A DNA stretch of 64,000 bases from assembly GCA_963725155.1 (NCBI GenBank), contig CAVRXU010000002.1, positions 186,001 to 250,000 of the forward strand. The letters are read 5' to 3'. The stretch comes from DATDAH01 sp963725155. GTDB lineage: Bacteria; Actinomycetota; Acidimicrobiia; Acidimicrobiales; DATDAH01. Position 1 is the stretch's first letter, and the number at the start of each line of letters is the position of its first letter. The position numbers and the translations under genes are program-made. Under the pieces are notes generated by a model. The model saw only the letters and a program-made list of their open reading frames with translations, was not told the origin of the DNA and ran no database searches. Below are positions 33,908 to 42,775 of the stretch, piece after piece.

Positions 33908-34495
33908 TCAGGCCGCTGCGTGCTCGGGACCCGAGAGGCGGATCTCCGGCCGAGTGGCCGGATTGCCCGCCTCCTGCCGAGCGATCCATGCCAGCGACAG
34001 CGACAGCCCGCCGTACAGGCAGGCCCACCATCCGATGACCCAGGTGATCGTCAGCGCACCCTCGCCGGGCGTGATGACGAGCATGGTTCCGAGGAGCACC
34101 GACAGGACCCCGGTCAGGCCGATGAGCCATTCGCCGGTGAGCCGCTTGCGTTCGCTGATTGAGATGGCGATCAGCGACGTGCCGGCGACGAAGCACCATG
34201 CGGCGATGACGAACAGCAGGGCCAGGGCGGTAATGCCGGGCCACACGAAGGTGACGATGCCGGCGGTGATGCCGCTGAGACCCCACAGCGCCACCCAGCC
34301 TCGGTGGCGCAGCAGCCGGTCACCGATCGCCGCAGAGAGTGCGATCGCGCCGTCCACGAGGGCGAACGCGCCCCACAGCGCGACGAGCACCGACAGCGTG
34401 ACGTGGGGCCAGAGCAGCGTCAGGACGCCGAACGCAACGCCGGCGATCCCTCGGATCGCGAGGCGCCGGGACGTCCCGACGAAGGCCCGGGTCAT
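33908..34495 (-). CDS. HdeD-type (DUF308) membrane protein
   Basis: 195 residues with six hydrophobic helices arranged as three repeats (GIAGVAFGVLTLLWPHVTL; GLSGITAGIVTFVWPGITAL; GLTGVLSVLLGTMLVITPGEG), each with the family's G...W/TP..T pattern. HdeD is linked to acid-stress resistance in enteric bacteria. It overlaps the upstream gene by 4 bases. The 116 bases after it hold nothing visible. Confidence 0.88.
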   Translation of the reverse strand: MTRAFVGTSRRLAIRGIAGVAFGVLTLLWPHVTLSVLVALWGAFALVDGAIALSAAIGDRLLRHRGWVALWGLSGITAGIVTFVWPGITALALLFVIAAWCFVAGTSLIAISISERKRLTGEWLIGLTGVLSVLLGTMLVITPGEGALTITWVIGWWACLYGGLSLSLAWIARQEAGNPATRPEIRLSGPEHAAA

Positions 34496-34950
34496 GCTGT
34501 CGCTCCCGTCGGCTCCGCGCCGGTCGGCTCACCGGCGAGGTCGTCGGCGGCGAGGCGGGCGAGCGCCGCGTCGATGACGGCGTACTCGGCGACGTTCAGG
34601 AAGTACGCCGCGACCTCCACGGCCGCCGCAGCATCCTCCTCGGCGGCGTCGGCGGCGCGGATCGCCCGATGGAGCTCGTGCTCCGACTGACGGTCCTCGT
34701 ACCGGGCGCGCACCTCGTCGAGCGGGCGCCGCATCGAGGCCTTGGTCTCGTTCCACCAGGAATGGCCGGCGTCCGCGGCGTCACGGACAGCGGACTCGAG
34801 CTCGCCGACCTCGGCCTTGATGGCCTGGTCGATCTCCTGGCGACGCTTCTCGAGCTCGGCCCGATCCGCCTCGAACGAGGCAGTGGCCGAATCCTCGAAG
34901 ATCTTCGCCCGGCCGGCGAGGTCTTCCAATGACTCTGACAGTCGTTTCAT
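34492..34950 (-). CDS. Coiled-coil protein, first gene of the stress operon
   Basis: 152 residues, mostly charged helix (MKRLSESLEDLAGRAKIFED; AELEKRRQEIDQAIKAEVGELESAV), likely a coiled coil. A conserved-looking C-terminal helix (AAYFLNVAEYAVIDAALARLAADDL) follows. No family known. It starts with ATG after a GGAGAAGAAC ribosome site. It is preceded by the promoter motif shared with the PAP2 operon. Confidence 0.7.
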   Translation of the reverse strand: MKRLSESLEDLAGRAKIFEDSATASFEADRAELEKRRQEIDQAIKAEVGELESAVRDAADAGHSWWNETKASMRRPLDEVRARYEDRQSEHELHRAIRAADAAEEDAAAAVEVAAYFLNVAEYAVIDAALARLAADDLAGEPTGAEPTGATA

Positions 34951-34991
34951 GTTCTTCTCCGTTTGGTTGGTCTTGCGTTGCTTGCTAGGCG

Positions 34992-35039
34992 AACGTAAGA
35001 CGGAGGGCCCGAGCGGCGAATCCCCGAAAACCCCAGTTG
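34992..35039 (-). promoter_or_regulatory. Shared-motif promoter P1 of the stress operon
   Basis: On the minus strand: CAACTGGGGTTTTCG then GGGATTCG (35039-35017), 19 bases, then TACGTT (34997-34992). The same 23-base motif with one difference and the same 19-base spacing precedes the PAP2 gene. It is a probable site for a shared activator or sigma factor. Confidence 0.7.
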
Positions 35040-35050
35040 TCGTGTATGGG

Positions 35051-37843
35051 TCAGGCCGGCAGATCGACCTGGGCGAGCTGGGTCCGGGAGCTCACACCGA
35101 GCTTCACGAAGACCTTGCGCAGGTGGTACTCGACCGTGCTCGTCGTGATGTAGAGGTGGGCCGCGATCTCGCGGTTTCGCTCGCCGGCAGCGGCGAGCCG
35201 AGCGATCTGGGCCTCCTGGGGGGTGAGGAGGTCGAGCGGCGCCGAGCGCGTGCGCACGTGTTCGCCGGTGGCCGCGAGCTCGGTGCGGGCGCGCGACGCG
35301 AAGCCGGTGGCGCCGATGGTCTCGAACCGCTCGAGCGCCTGGTGGAGGGGTTCGCGAGCGTCGCGACGGCGCCGCTCCCGCCGGAGCCATTCGCCGTAGA
35401 GGAGCTGCGTCCGCGCCACCTCGGTGACGACGGTGCAGCGCGAGAGCTCCTCGAGGGAGGCGCGGAAGTGGTCCTCCGCCTCGGCGTCGTCGGCGGTGAT
35501 GGCACGAGCGCGCAAAAGGATGCCTCGTGCCCACGGGGTGTCCGCTGCCGTCACCCGCTCGGTCAGCTGCGTCGTCGCATGTCGGGCAATCGCGGGATGG
35601 CGGCAGCGCATGGCGGCCTCGGCGAGATCGGCGAGCGTGGCGATCCCGGCGCCGTCGTGGTTGCAGATGCGCTGCGCGGCCCGGAGCGCGGCTTCGTAGT
35701 GGCCGGCGCCGAGCTCGAGGACGGTCAGTGCGGCGTAGGCGTGATCGATGGCGACCCCCTGCCCGCGTTCGTGGCCGTCCTGCATCATGCGCTGGGCGCC
35801 GGTGCGCGCCGCTTCGTCGTTCCCGCGCCAGGCGTCGAGCAGCACCTGTGCCGGCGATGGCGTACCGAGCAGCCCCCGTGTCCCGGTGAGCGCGACGAGA
35901 TCGTCGATCTCGGCCAGGTACGACGCTGCGGTCGCGGGACGGCCCCGCAGGACGTCGAGCCAACTGCGGAAGCTCAACGCCAAGGGGAGCGCGGCGAGCG
36001 CCCCGGTGCGGCGAGCCAGCTGCGCCCACTCCTGCGTCAGGTCGTCCCACGCGCCGTCGTCGAGCACCTCGCAGGCGGCGGCGACGGCGTCGAAGTACAC
36101 CACGTGGACGTGCCGGCCGGCGCTGTCCTGCAATCGTGTGGGGTTGGTCGCGGCGGCCGTGACAGCGGTTCGTAGAGGCTGGCTGGCAGCGATCGGGCCG
36201 TCGGCCAGTCGGGTCGCGATCGCGGTCAGCAACTCGGCCATCGGGCAGGGGATGTCGCACTGCTCGCCGATGCGCCGGATGCCGGATGCGATCGCCTGGC
36301 GGGTCGACTCGTCGATGAGGTGGCCGCCGTCGAGGGCGGTGGCACCGGCGGCGACACCGGCGCCGACGGCGAGCTCGAGGTGGCGCGGATCGACGGCAGA
36401 CAGTGCGTCGGCCAGGAGCCTCGCCGCGTCCCGCACCTCTCCGCCGACGAAGGAGACCAGCGCCTGCGTCCACGCCGCATCCGCCACCTGTTCGGCCCCG
36501 ACGCCGCGGGCGGTCGCTCGATCGAGCATCTGCTGTGCCCGCTTGACCAGCCCGGCGGTGAGCGCGCCGCGCGCCGCGTCGAGGAGCCGCTCCGTCGCTC
36601 GTTCCGGGTCAGGAGTGAGCTCCGCGGCGCGCCAGAGGTACTCGGCCGCGACCGATGACCCACCCCGGCGCCGGGCCCGCTCGGCCGACGCCTCCAGCTC
36701 GGAGGCCACCTGCTCGTCGGGGGTGAGCGTCGCCGCCCCGAGGTGCCACGCTCGACGGTCGGCGTCCCCATCGCCGTCCAACGCCTCGGCCAGCGCCGCG
36801 TGGGCACGCCGACGTTCTGCCGGGGCCGCCGAGTAGTAGATCGCGGACCGGACGAGCGGATGGCGGAACGCGACCCTCGGCGTGAACGTCACGAGGCCGC
36901 TCTCCTCGGCACTCGCCACGGCCTGCTCCCAGGAGAGGTCTTCCGTCGCGGCGGCGTGGCGCAGGAGGGCGGGATCACCTACTCGCTCTGCCGCCGCGAG
37001 CAACAGCACCATCCGCGCGTCGGCCTTCAGTGCCCGCGCCCGCTGCGCGAACACGTCCGCCATGTGGGCATCGATCGGCAACGGATCCCGCAAGGGGACC
37101 GCACCACGAAGCTCGTCTTCGGTCAGCGATGCGGGAAGCTCGATGAGGGCGAGCGGATTGCCGTTCGTCGTGGCGATGATGCGCTCCGCCACCGACGCAT
37201 CGATCGGGTTGGTTGCGACCGATGCTAGGAGCTGTTGCGCCTCAGGCGCGGAGACGCCAGCCAGCTCGAGGCGACCGAACCCCTCGAACCCGAGTCGGGC
37301 CTCGGGGGCGTCCCGGGCGGCGACCAGCAACAGGACGCGCTCGGCGTGCAGGCGGCGCCCAACGAAGGAGAGCACGGTGGTCGACTCCTCGTCCAACCAC
37401 TGCGCATCGTCGGCGACGACCAGGACCGACTGTCCACGAGCGACCTCTGCGAGGAGGCTGAGCAGTGCGAGCCCGACGACGAACGGATCGAGCTGGTCGT
37501 GGTTGGCCCTGCCGAGCACCCCCTCGACCACCGCCCGTTGGTCGCGAGTGAGCGCACCGATCCCCGGCAGCAACGGCACCACCGCCTGGGAGATCCCGGC
37601 GTAGCTGAAGCCCATCTCGGACTCCACACCTCCGGTTCGAGCGACCGTGAAGTCGGAGGCTGTGTCAAGCGCGTATTGCACGAGCGCCGACTTGCCGATG
37701 CCGGCTGGGCCGTGGATCAGGACCGCCCCGCTCACACCGCTCCCGGCGTCACGGACGAGTGTGTCGATCGTCGCCCGTTCGGCCACGCGGCCGATCAGGG
37801 AGTGGTTGCCGGGCGTGTGTGCGGGATCGACCATGCGGGACAC
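35051..37843 (-). CDS. Large LuxR-family ATPase regulator (LAL type)
   Basis: 930 residues: an N-terminal AAA/NACHT-like ATPase (Walker A HGPAGIGKSALVQYA; Walker B VLVVADDAQWLD), a long helical TPR-like middle, and a C-terminal LuxR HTH (LLTPQEAQIARLAAAGERNREIAAHLYITTSTVEYHLRKVFVKLGV). LAL regulators sense a small molecule and activate nearby genes. The GTG at 37843 is chosen because GGAGGGGA lies 5 bases upstream; ATGs at 37873 and 37834 are alternatives. It sits between the two operons that share the promoter motif, so it is the leading candidate regulator. Confidence 0.88.
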   Translation of the reverse strand: MSRMVDPAHTPGNHSLIGRVAERATIDTLVRDAGSGVSGAVLIHGPAGIGKSALVQYALDTASDFTVARTGGVESEMGFSYAGISQAVVPLLPGIGALTRDQRAVVEGVLGRANHDQLDPFVVGLALLSLLAEVARGQSVLVVADDAQWLDEESTTVLSFVGRRLHAERVLLLVAARDAPEARLGFEGFGRLELAGVSAPEAQQLLASVATNPIDASVAERIIATTNGNPLALIELPASLTEDELRGAVPLRDPLPIDAHMADVFAQRARALKADARMVLLLAAAERVGDPALLRHAAATEDLSWEQAVASAEESGLVTFTPRVAFRHPLVRSAIYYSAAPAERRRAHAALAEALDGDGDADRRAWHLGAATLTPDEQVASELEASAERARRRGGSSVAAEYLWRAAELTPDPERATERLLDAARGALTAGLVKRAQQMLDRATARGVGAEQVADAAWTQALVSFVGGEVRDAARLLADALSAVDPRHLELAVGAGVAAGATALDGGHLIDESTRQAIASGIRRIGEQCDIPCPMAELLTAIATRLADGPIAASQPLRTAVTAAATNPTRLQDSAGRHVHVVYFDAVAAACEVLDDGAWDDLTQEWAQLARRTGALAALPLALSFRSWLDVLRGRPATAASYLAEIDDLVALTGTRGLLGTPSPAQVLLDAWRGNDEAARTGAQRMMQDGHERGQGVAIDHAYAALTVLELGAGHYEAALRAAQRICNHDGAGIATLADLAEAAMRCRHPAIARHATTQLTERVTAADTPWARGILLRARAITADDAEAEDHFRASLEELSRCTVVTEVARTQLLYGEWLRRERRRRDAREPLHQALERFETIGATGFASRARTELAATGEHVRTRSAPLDLLTPQEAQIARLAAAGERNREIAAHLYITTSTVEYHLRKVFVKLGVSSRTQLAQVDLPA

Positions 37844-37941
37844 GGCTCCTCCCCTCCGTCGAACCGAACCCATTCGAGCACCACCCGTCGGCGTCCGCCA
37901 GGGCCGAACGTCCTCCGTCCGCCTCGGTAGCTGCCCTCAGG

Positions 37942-37989
37942 CAACTGGGGTTTTCGTGGATTCGGCCGGCCGGATGGTCGTCGTACCGT
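37942..37989 (+). promoter_or_regulatory. Shared-motif promoter P2 of the PAP2/DAGK operon
   Basis: CAACTGGGGTTTTCG then TGGATTCG (37942-37964), 19 bases, then TACCGT (37984-37989). It matches the P1 motif at 22 of 23 positions with the same spacing. The start codon follows at 38045, leaving an untranslated leader of about 50 bases. Confidence 0.7.
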
Positions 37990-38044
37990 CAGCAGGCACG
38001 CCGTCCAGCGGCGCGCTACCGGACAAGACGGAGGCAACGAGCAC

Positions 38045-38611
38045 ATGGATGTCGCGACCCGAGAAGGGTGGCGCGAGGAGGTCGATCGGCTTGATGTCGC
38101 CGTCTTCTCGGCGGTTGCCGCTACGCAGACCCCGTGGTTGGACGGCGCGCTTCGCCACGTCTCGCGGGTTGCCGACCACTGGAAGCCATGGATCGGAACG
38201 GCGGCTGTCCTCGCGCTCACCGGCGGAACACGCGGCCGCCGCGCCGCCGTCAACGGCCTCGCGTCGACGGCCCTCAGCTCGGCCGTGGTCAACCTGGTGC
38301 TCAAACCGCTTGCTGGCCGCCACCGGCCGGACCGCCCCCGCTACCAGGTGCCGATATCCCGGCGGGTGGCCATGCCTCAGTCGACGTCGTTCCCGTCCGG
38401 CCATGCGGCGGCCGGGGCCGCGTTCGCCGCCGGCGTCGGCGGCACGATGCCGCAGGCCGGCCTTCCCCTCGCCGCCGCCGCCACGCTGGTCGCGTACTCG
38501 CGGGTCCACACGGGCGTGCACTATCCCGCTGACGTCGTGGTCGGATCCCTCGTCGGGACGGCCATGGCGCAGCTCGTCGTGGCCGTCGGGCGCAGGCGGC
38601 CGCACCCGTGA
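38045..38611 (+). CDS. PAP2-family membrane phosphatase
   Basis: 188 residues with the three PAP2 motifs: KPLAGRHRPDRP, PSGHAAA and SRVHTGVHYPADVVVG. Several membrane helices are present. Such enzymes dephosphorylate phosphatidic acid or undecaprenyl pyrophosphate at the membrane. With the adjacent lipid-kinase-like gene this suggests lipid phosphate turnover under stress. Confidence 0.88.
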   Translation: MDVATREGWREEVDRLDVAVFSAVAATQTPWLDGALRHVSRVADHWKPWIGTAAVLALTGGTRGRRAAVNGLASTALSSAVVNLVLKPLAGRHRPDRPRYQVPISRRVAMPQSTSFPSGHAAAGAAFAAGVGGTMPQAGLPLAAAATLVAYSRVHTGVHYPADVVVGSLVGTAMAQLVVAVGRRRPHP

Positions 38612-38655
38612 TGCCTGTCCCACTACCGCCTTCCAGTTCCCGAAAGGAGTCGATC

Positions 38656-39618
38656 ATGCCGAGTGCCAGCCGAGGAAGCCGGAGACCCGCACGCAAACGC
38701 CCTTGGCGCGGCCCCGTGCGTCATGGCTGGACGCCGGCGGGCCCACTTCGACGGCCCGTGCTGTTCGTCAACCCGAACTCGGGTGGGGGCAAGGCGGCGC
38801 GTGCGTCCCTGGCCGAGCGGGCGCGAGAACGAGGGATCGAAGCCGTCGTCCTGGGGCCGGGCTCGGACCTGGCGGCGTTGGCTGCCGAGCAGGTGGAGCT
38901 CGGCGCCGATGCGCTCGGCGTCGCCGGGGGAGACGGGTCGCTCGCCGTCGTCGCGGCCGTGGCGCTGGAAGCCGGACTTCCGTTCGTTTGCGTTCCAGCC
39001 GGGACACGAAACCACTTCGCCCTCGACCTCGGCGTGGATCGACGCGATCTCGTCGGCGCGCTCGACGCGTTCACCGAGGCGGTCGAGCGCCAGATCGATG
39101 TCGCTGAGGTGAACGGTCGACTGTTCCTCAACAACCTATCGCTCGGGCTCTACGGCGACGCCGTGCAGCAACCGGGATATCGCGACGCGAAGCTCCGAAC
39201 GCTGATCGAGACCGCGCGGGCGGTTCACGGCCCCAGCGGCGGGGCGCCGGAGCTGTGCGTGCAAGACGACCGCGGCCGTGAGCACCGCCACCCGGCCGTC
39301 GTCCTCGTCTCCAACAATCCCTACGCGATCCAGCGGCCCGTCGTGACCGGCACTCGCCCCACGCTCACCAGCGGGCGACTCGGGATTCTTCTCGTCGATC
39401 CGCCGAGCGAGCGCAAGGGCACCGCGGCACGGGCGTGGACCGCGAGGGAGGTGTCGATCGAAGCCGCCGGTCCCGTCCGTGCGGGTGTCGACGGTGAGGC
39501 GATCGAGCTCCTGCCGCCGTTGCGAATCGTGTCCCGGCCCGATGCGCTGCGTGTCCGGATCTCCGCCCGCCATCCTGGCGTGTCTCCCGCAGGCACGCTC
39601 CCGCCGTCAGGGCCGTGA
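38656..39618 (+). CDS. Diacylglycerol kinase family protein
   Basis: 320 residues. The DAGK catalytic domain has VLFVNPNSGGGKAARASLAERA and the ATP loop GVAGGDGSLAVVAAVA, then VPAGTRNHFALDLG. A C-terminal domain follows (VDGEAIELLPPLRI). Relatives phosphorylate diacylglycerol or similar lipids. GAAAGGAG precedes the ATG at 38656. Its product would be the substrate type of the PAP2 enzyme upstream. Confidence 0.88.
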   Translation: MPSASRGSRRPARKRPWRGPVRHGWTPAGPLRRPVLFVNPNSGGGKAARASLAERARERGIEAVVLGPGSDLAALAAEQVELGADALGVAGGDGSLAVVAAVALEAGLPFVCVPAGTRNHFALDLGVDRRDLVGALDAFTEAVERQIDVAEVNGRLFLNNLSLGLYGDAVQQPGYRDAKLRTLIETARAVHGPSGGAPELCVQDDRGREHRHPAVVLVSNNPYAIQRPVVTGTRPTLTSGRLGILLVDPPSERKGTAARAWTAREVSIEAAGPVRAGVDGEAIELLPPLRIVSRPDALRVRISARHPGVSPAGTLPPSGP

Positions 39619-39684
39619 CGGCCCGCATGTCTGCGAAGCCGCCGCCGTCGCCGATTCGACGCCTCGGCCGGCGGGCTATTCATA

Positions 39685-39713
39685 TGAACAGACTCTTGAC
39701 AAATATCTGTTCA
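39685..39713. promoter_or_regulatory. TetR-type operator
   Basis: Inverted repeat TGAACAGA (39685-39692) and TCTGTTCA (39706-39713), 13 bases apart, overlapping the -35 box of the regulator gene. Typical of TetR autoregulation. Confidence 0.55.
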
Positions 39714-39725
39714 ATCAATTAGACT
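39696..39725 (+). promoter_or_regulatory. Leaderless promoter of the broken tetR gene
   Basis: TTGACA (39696-39701), 18 bases, TAGACT (39720-39725), then 6 bases to the ATG at 39732. Confidence 0.65.
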
Positions 39726-39731
39726 CACGGG

Positions 39732-40383
39732 ATGGCACGAGCGACGAAGACGCGAGACCGGGCGCCGCGACCGTCGGCGGACGGGACGCGGGAGCGGATC
39801 CTCGCCGCCGCGCTCGACCTGTTCTCCGAGCTGTCCTTCGATGGCGCGACGACCCGGGAGATCGCGGGCGCGCCGGTGTCACCCAGGGCTTGGTCAACTA
39901 CCACTTCAGCTCGAAGGACGAGCTGTGGCGGGCGGCGGTCGACGGGCTCTTCGCCGAGCTGGGCGAGGCGCTCGACGGTCGCGCCGCACGGGTTGCGCGG
40001 CGTCGACGCGCTGACCACGGGGAAGCTGCTGATCCGCGAGTTCATCGGCTTCTCGGCGACGCACCCGCAGCTGCACCGGATCATCACCCAGGAGTGCAAG
40101 AACGACGGCCCGCGCATGGACTGGATGGTCGAGCGCCACATCCGGCCCCGGTACGAGCAGACGACCGCGCTGTTCTCGCCAGCTGGTCGAGGCCGGTCAT
40201 GTGCCCGACATCCCGGTGGAGCACCTCTACTACATCCTCACCGGCGCCGGTCCGACGATGTTCGTGCTCGCCCCGGAGTGCCGCCGCCTCTCCGGTGTCG
40301 ACCCCCAGGTCCCCGAGGTCGTCGAGGCCCATGCCGACGCCGTGCTGTCCCTGCTCTTCGGCGCCGACCGGAAGGAACCGTGA
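39732..40383 (+). pseudogene. TetR-family regulator with three frameshifts
   Basis: The pieces of one TetR protein of about 215 residues lie in three frames. Frame 1 (39732 to about 39870) gives TRERILAAALDLFSELSFDGATTREIA. The next frame gives GVTQGLVNYHFSSKDELWRAAVDGLF. Then frame 1 returns (LRGVDALTTGKLLIREFIGF, QLHRIITQECKNDGPRMDWM). Finally the third frame gives HVPDIPVEHLYYILTGAG to the stop at 40383. Breaks are at about 39872, 39995 and 40185. Neighbouring genes are intact, so gene decay is favoured over poor sequence. If broken, the downstream operon may be unregulated. Confidence 0.8.
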
Positions 40384-41273
40384 TGCATCACCCGCTGCAG
40401 CTCGCCTACCTCGGCCTCGAGGTGCCCGACCCCTCGACGCTGAGCACGTTCTTCGCCGACGTGATCGGTCTCGTACCCGGCGAGCGGAGCCCGGCCGGCG
40501 CGCTGACGTGGCGCAACGACGACAAGGCACAGCGCGTGATCGTCGAGACCGGCCCCGCCAACGACGCCGAGTTCATCGGCTTCGACGCCGGAGACGACGG
40601 CGCGCTCAATGCGCTAGTCGCCCGCCTCGCCGCCGCCGGGTTTGCCGCCGCGGAGGGCACCGATGACGAACGCTCCGCTCGGCGGGTCGATCGCCTCGTG
40701 CGCACGATGGCGCCGTGGGGGGTTGCCGTCGAGCTGACCACCGGACTCGAGGACGCCGCCACGCCCTATGCGTCACCGCTGATGCCGGGCGGGTTCCTCA
40801 CCGACGGGGTCGGGTTCGGCCACGTCGTGTTCGCCACCACCGCCTTCGACGAGTCCCATGCGTTCGTCACCGACGGGCTCGGCATGGCGCAGTCGGACTG
40901 GTTGGAGATGGAGATCGCCGAGGGCATCGAGCTCGAGGTGCGCTTCTACAACTGCAACCCGCGCCACCACACCCTCGCCCTGGCCAAGGCACCCTTCGAG
41001 CTGCCCCAGACGCTGCACCACCTCATGGTCGAGACCAACAGTCGCGACGACGTCGGCGCCGCCTTCGACCGGGCGTGGACGTCGGGGCTGCCGATCCCGA
41101 ACGGGCTCGGGATGCACGACAACGACCGCATGTTCAGCTTCTACGTCGCCAGCCCCGCCGGGTTCATGGTCGAGGTCGGCCACGGCGCCCGCACCATCAC
41201 CGAAGACTGGGACGACAACCGTCGCTACGACCGCATCAGCGCCTGGGGCCACCAGCCGCTGCGCCAGCCATGA
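40383..41273 (+). CDS. Extradiol ring-cleavage dioxygenase (BphC type)
   Basis: 296 residues with two VOC-type halves. Iron ligands can be placed at FGHVVFAT, TLHHLMVETNS and VEVGHGA (His, His, Glu). FYNCNPRHHTLALAKAPF is typical of 2,3-dihydroxybiphenyl dioxygenases. It opens a catechol-type ring by meta cleavage. First intact gene of the aromatic operon; its start touches the TetR remnant's stop. Confidence 0.9.
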   Translation: MHHPLQLAYLGLEVPDPSTLSTFFADVIGLVPGERSPAGALTWRNDDKAQRVIVETGPANDAEFIGFDAGDDGALNALVARLAAAGFAAAEGTDDERSARRVDRLVRTMAPWGVAVELTTGLEDAATPYASPLMPGGFLTDGVGFGHVVFATTAFDESHAFVTDGLGMAQSDWLEMEIAEGIELEVRFYNCNPRHHTLALAKAPFELPQTLHHLMVETNSRDDVGAAFDRAWTSGLPIPNGLGMHDNDRMFSFYVASPAGFMVEVGHGARTITEDWDDNRRYDRISAWGHQPLRQP

Positions 41274-42775
41274 TCACCGCCGCTGCCAACGCCGTCGTCG
41301 TGGTCGGCGGTGGTCCCGTCGGGCTCACGATGTCGATCCTGTTGGCCCAGCGCGGCCACGCCGTCACCATCCTCGAACGCCAGCCCGAGCCGTACCCGCT
41401 GCCCCGGGCCGTGCACTTCGACCACGAGATCGGCCGCATCTTCCAGTCGGCCGGGATCGGTACGGAGCTGGCCGAGATCTCCGAACCCGCCGACATCTAC
41501 GAATGGCGCAACGGCGACGGCACGACGCTGCTTCGCCTCGGCCGCGTCGGCCCGGGCCCGTCCGGATGGCCCCTGTCGTCGATGTTCCACCAACCCAGCC
41601 TCGACGCCCTGCTCGAACAGCGAGCGATCGCGCTCGGCGTGGACATCCGCCGCGGCTGCGCGGTCACCGACTTCAGCCAACACCACGAAGTCGTCGCGGT
41701 CGCCGTCGACGACGGAAGCGTCGTGGACGGCCGGTACCTCGTCGGCTGCGACGGCGCAAACAGCACCGTCCGCTCGCTGCTCGGGGTGCCGATGACCGAG
41801 CTCGGATTCTTCTACGACTGGCTCATCATCGATGTCGTCCTGCACGACGACCGCGTCTTCGATCCGCTGAACGTGCAGATCTGCGACCCGGCTCGGCCGA
41901 CCACGGTCGTCTCGGGCGGCCCCGGGCGGCGCCGGTGGGAGTTCATGCGCCTCGAGCACGAGACCCTCGAGGACCTCGACGCCCGAGCGTGGGAGCTGCT
42001 CCAGCCATGGGACGTGCGACCGGACAACGCGACCGTTGAACGCCTCGCCGTTTACAGCTTCGCCGCACGCTTCGCTGCGCAGTGGCGGCACGGGCGAGTC
42101 CTGCTCGCCGGGGACGCCGCCCACCAGATGCCGCCCTTCGCCGGCCAAGGCATGTGCGCTGGGATCCGCGATGCCGCCAACCTGGCCTGGAAGCTCGACC
42201 TCGTGCTCACCGGCAAGGCGCCCGACGGGCTGCTCGACAGCTACGACCAGGAACGCGTCCCCAGCGCCCGCCAGGCCATCGAGTTCTCCATCGAGCTCGG
42301 CAAGGTGATCTGCGTCCCCGACCCCGCTGAGGCTGCAGCGCGCGATGCGGCGATGGCGCCGCTCGTGGGAACAGAACCGACCGACGCGCCGCCGCTACCC
42401 GGCATCACCGACGGGATCATCGACCCCGGCTCACCCCACGCCGGGACGGTCTTCGTCCAAGGCAGTGCCTACGCCACACGGTTCGACGACGTCCACGGCG
42501 CCGGCTGGCGCCTCGTCACCATCGACGCTGAACCCATCGCCCTCGACCCGGTGACCCGCGACTGGTTCGCCTCGATCGGGGGACGCATCGTGACCGTCGC
42601 CGGCTACGAGGCGTACGACCGCTGGTTCACCGAGCACGCCGCCACCGCCGCTCTGCAACGACCCGACTTCCATCTCTACGGCACCGCCGCCTCCCCCGCC
42701 GGTGCCGCCACCCTGATCGACCACCTGCGAACCCGGCTGGCACACCAGCCGGCACAACAAGGAGCCCTGCAGTGA
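41270..42775 (+). CDS. FAD-dependent aromatic hydroxylase (MhpA-like)
   Basis: 501 residues. FAD motif AVVVVGGGPVGLTMSILLAQRG, DG motif LVGCDGANSTVRSLLG, and GRVLLAGDAAHQMPPFAGQGMCAGIRDA, the last as in MhpA/3-(3-hydroxyphenyl)propionate hydroxylases. It would add the second hydroxyl needed for ring cleavage by the upstream enzyme. ATGA overlap with the dioxygenase. Confidence 0.88.
   Translation: MITAAANAVVVVGGGPVGLTMSILLAQRGHAVTILERQPEPYPLPRAVHFDHEIGRIFQSAGIGTELAEISEPADIYEWRNGDGTTLLRLGRVGPGPSGWPLSSMFHQPSLDALLEQRAIALGVDIRRGCAVTDFSQHHEVVAVAVDDGSVVDGRYLVGCDGANSTVRSLLGVPMTELGFFYDWLIIDVVLHDDRVFDPLNVQICDPARPTTVVSGGPGRRRWEFMRLEHETLEDLDARAWELLQPWDVRPDNATVERLAVYSFAARFAAQWRHGRVLLAGDAAHQMPPFAGQGMCAGIRDAANLAWKLDLVLTGKAPDGLLDSYDQERVPSARQAIEFSIELGKVICVPDPAEAAARDAAMAPLVGTEPTDAPPLPGITDGIIDPGSPHAGTVFVQGSAYATRFDDVHGAGWRLVTIDAEPIALDPVTRDWFASIGGRIVTVAGYEAYDRWFTEHAATAALQRPDFHLYGTAASPAGAATLIDHLRTRLAHQPAQQGALQ

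Noticed and set aside
38301..38696. Minus-strand Arg-rich frames opposite the PAP2 gene
   Set aside because: Shadows of the PAP2 coding sequence; the plus strand has all catalytic motifs.
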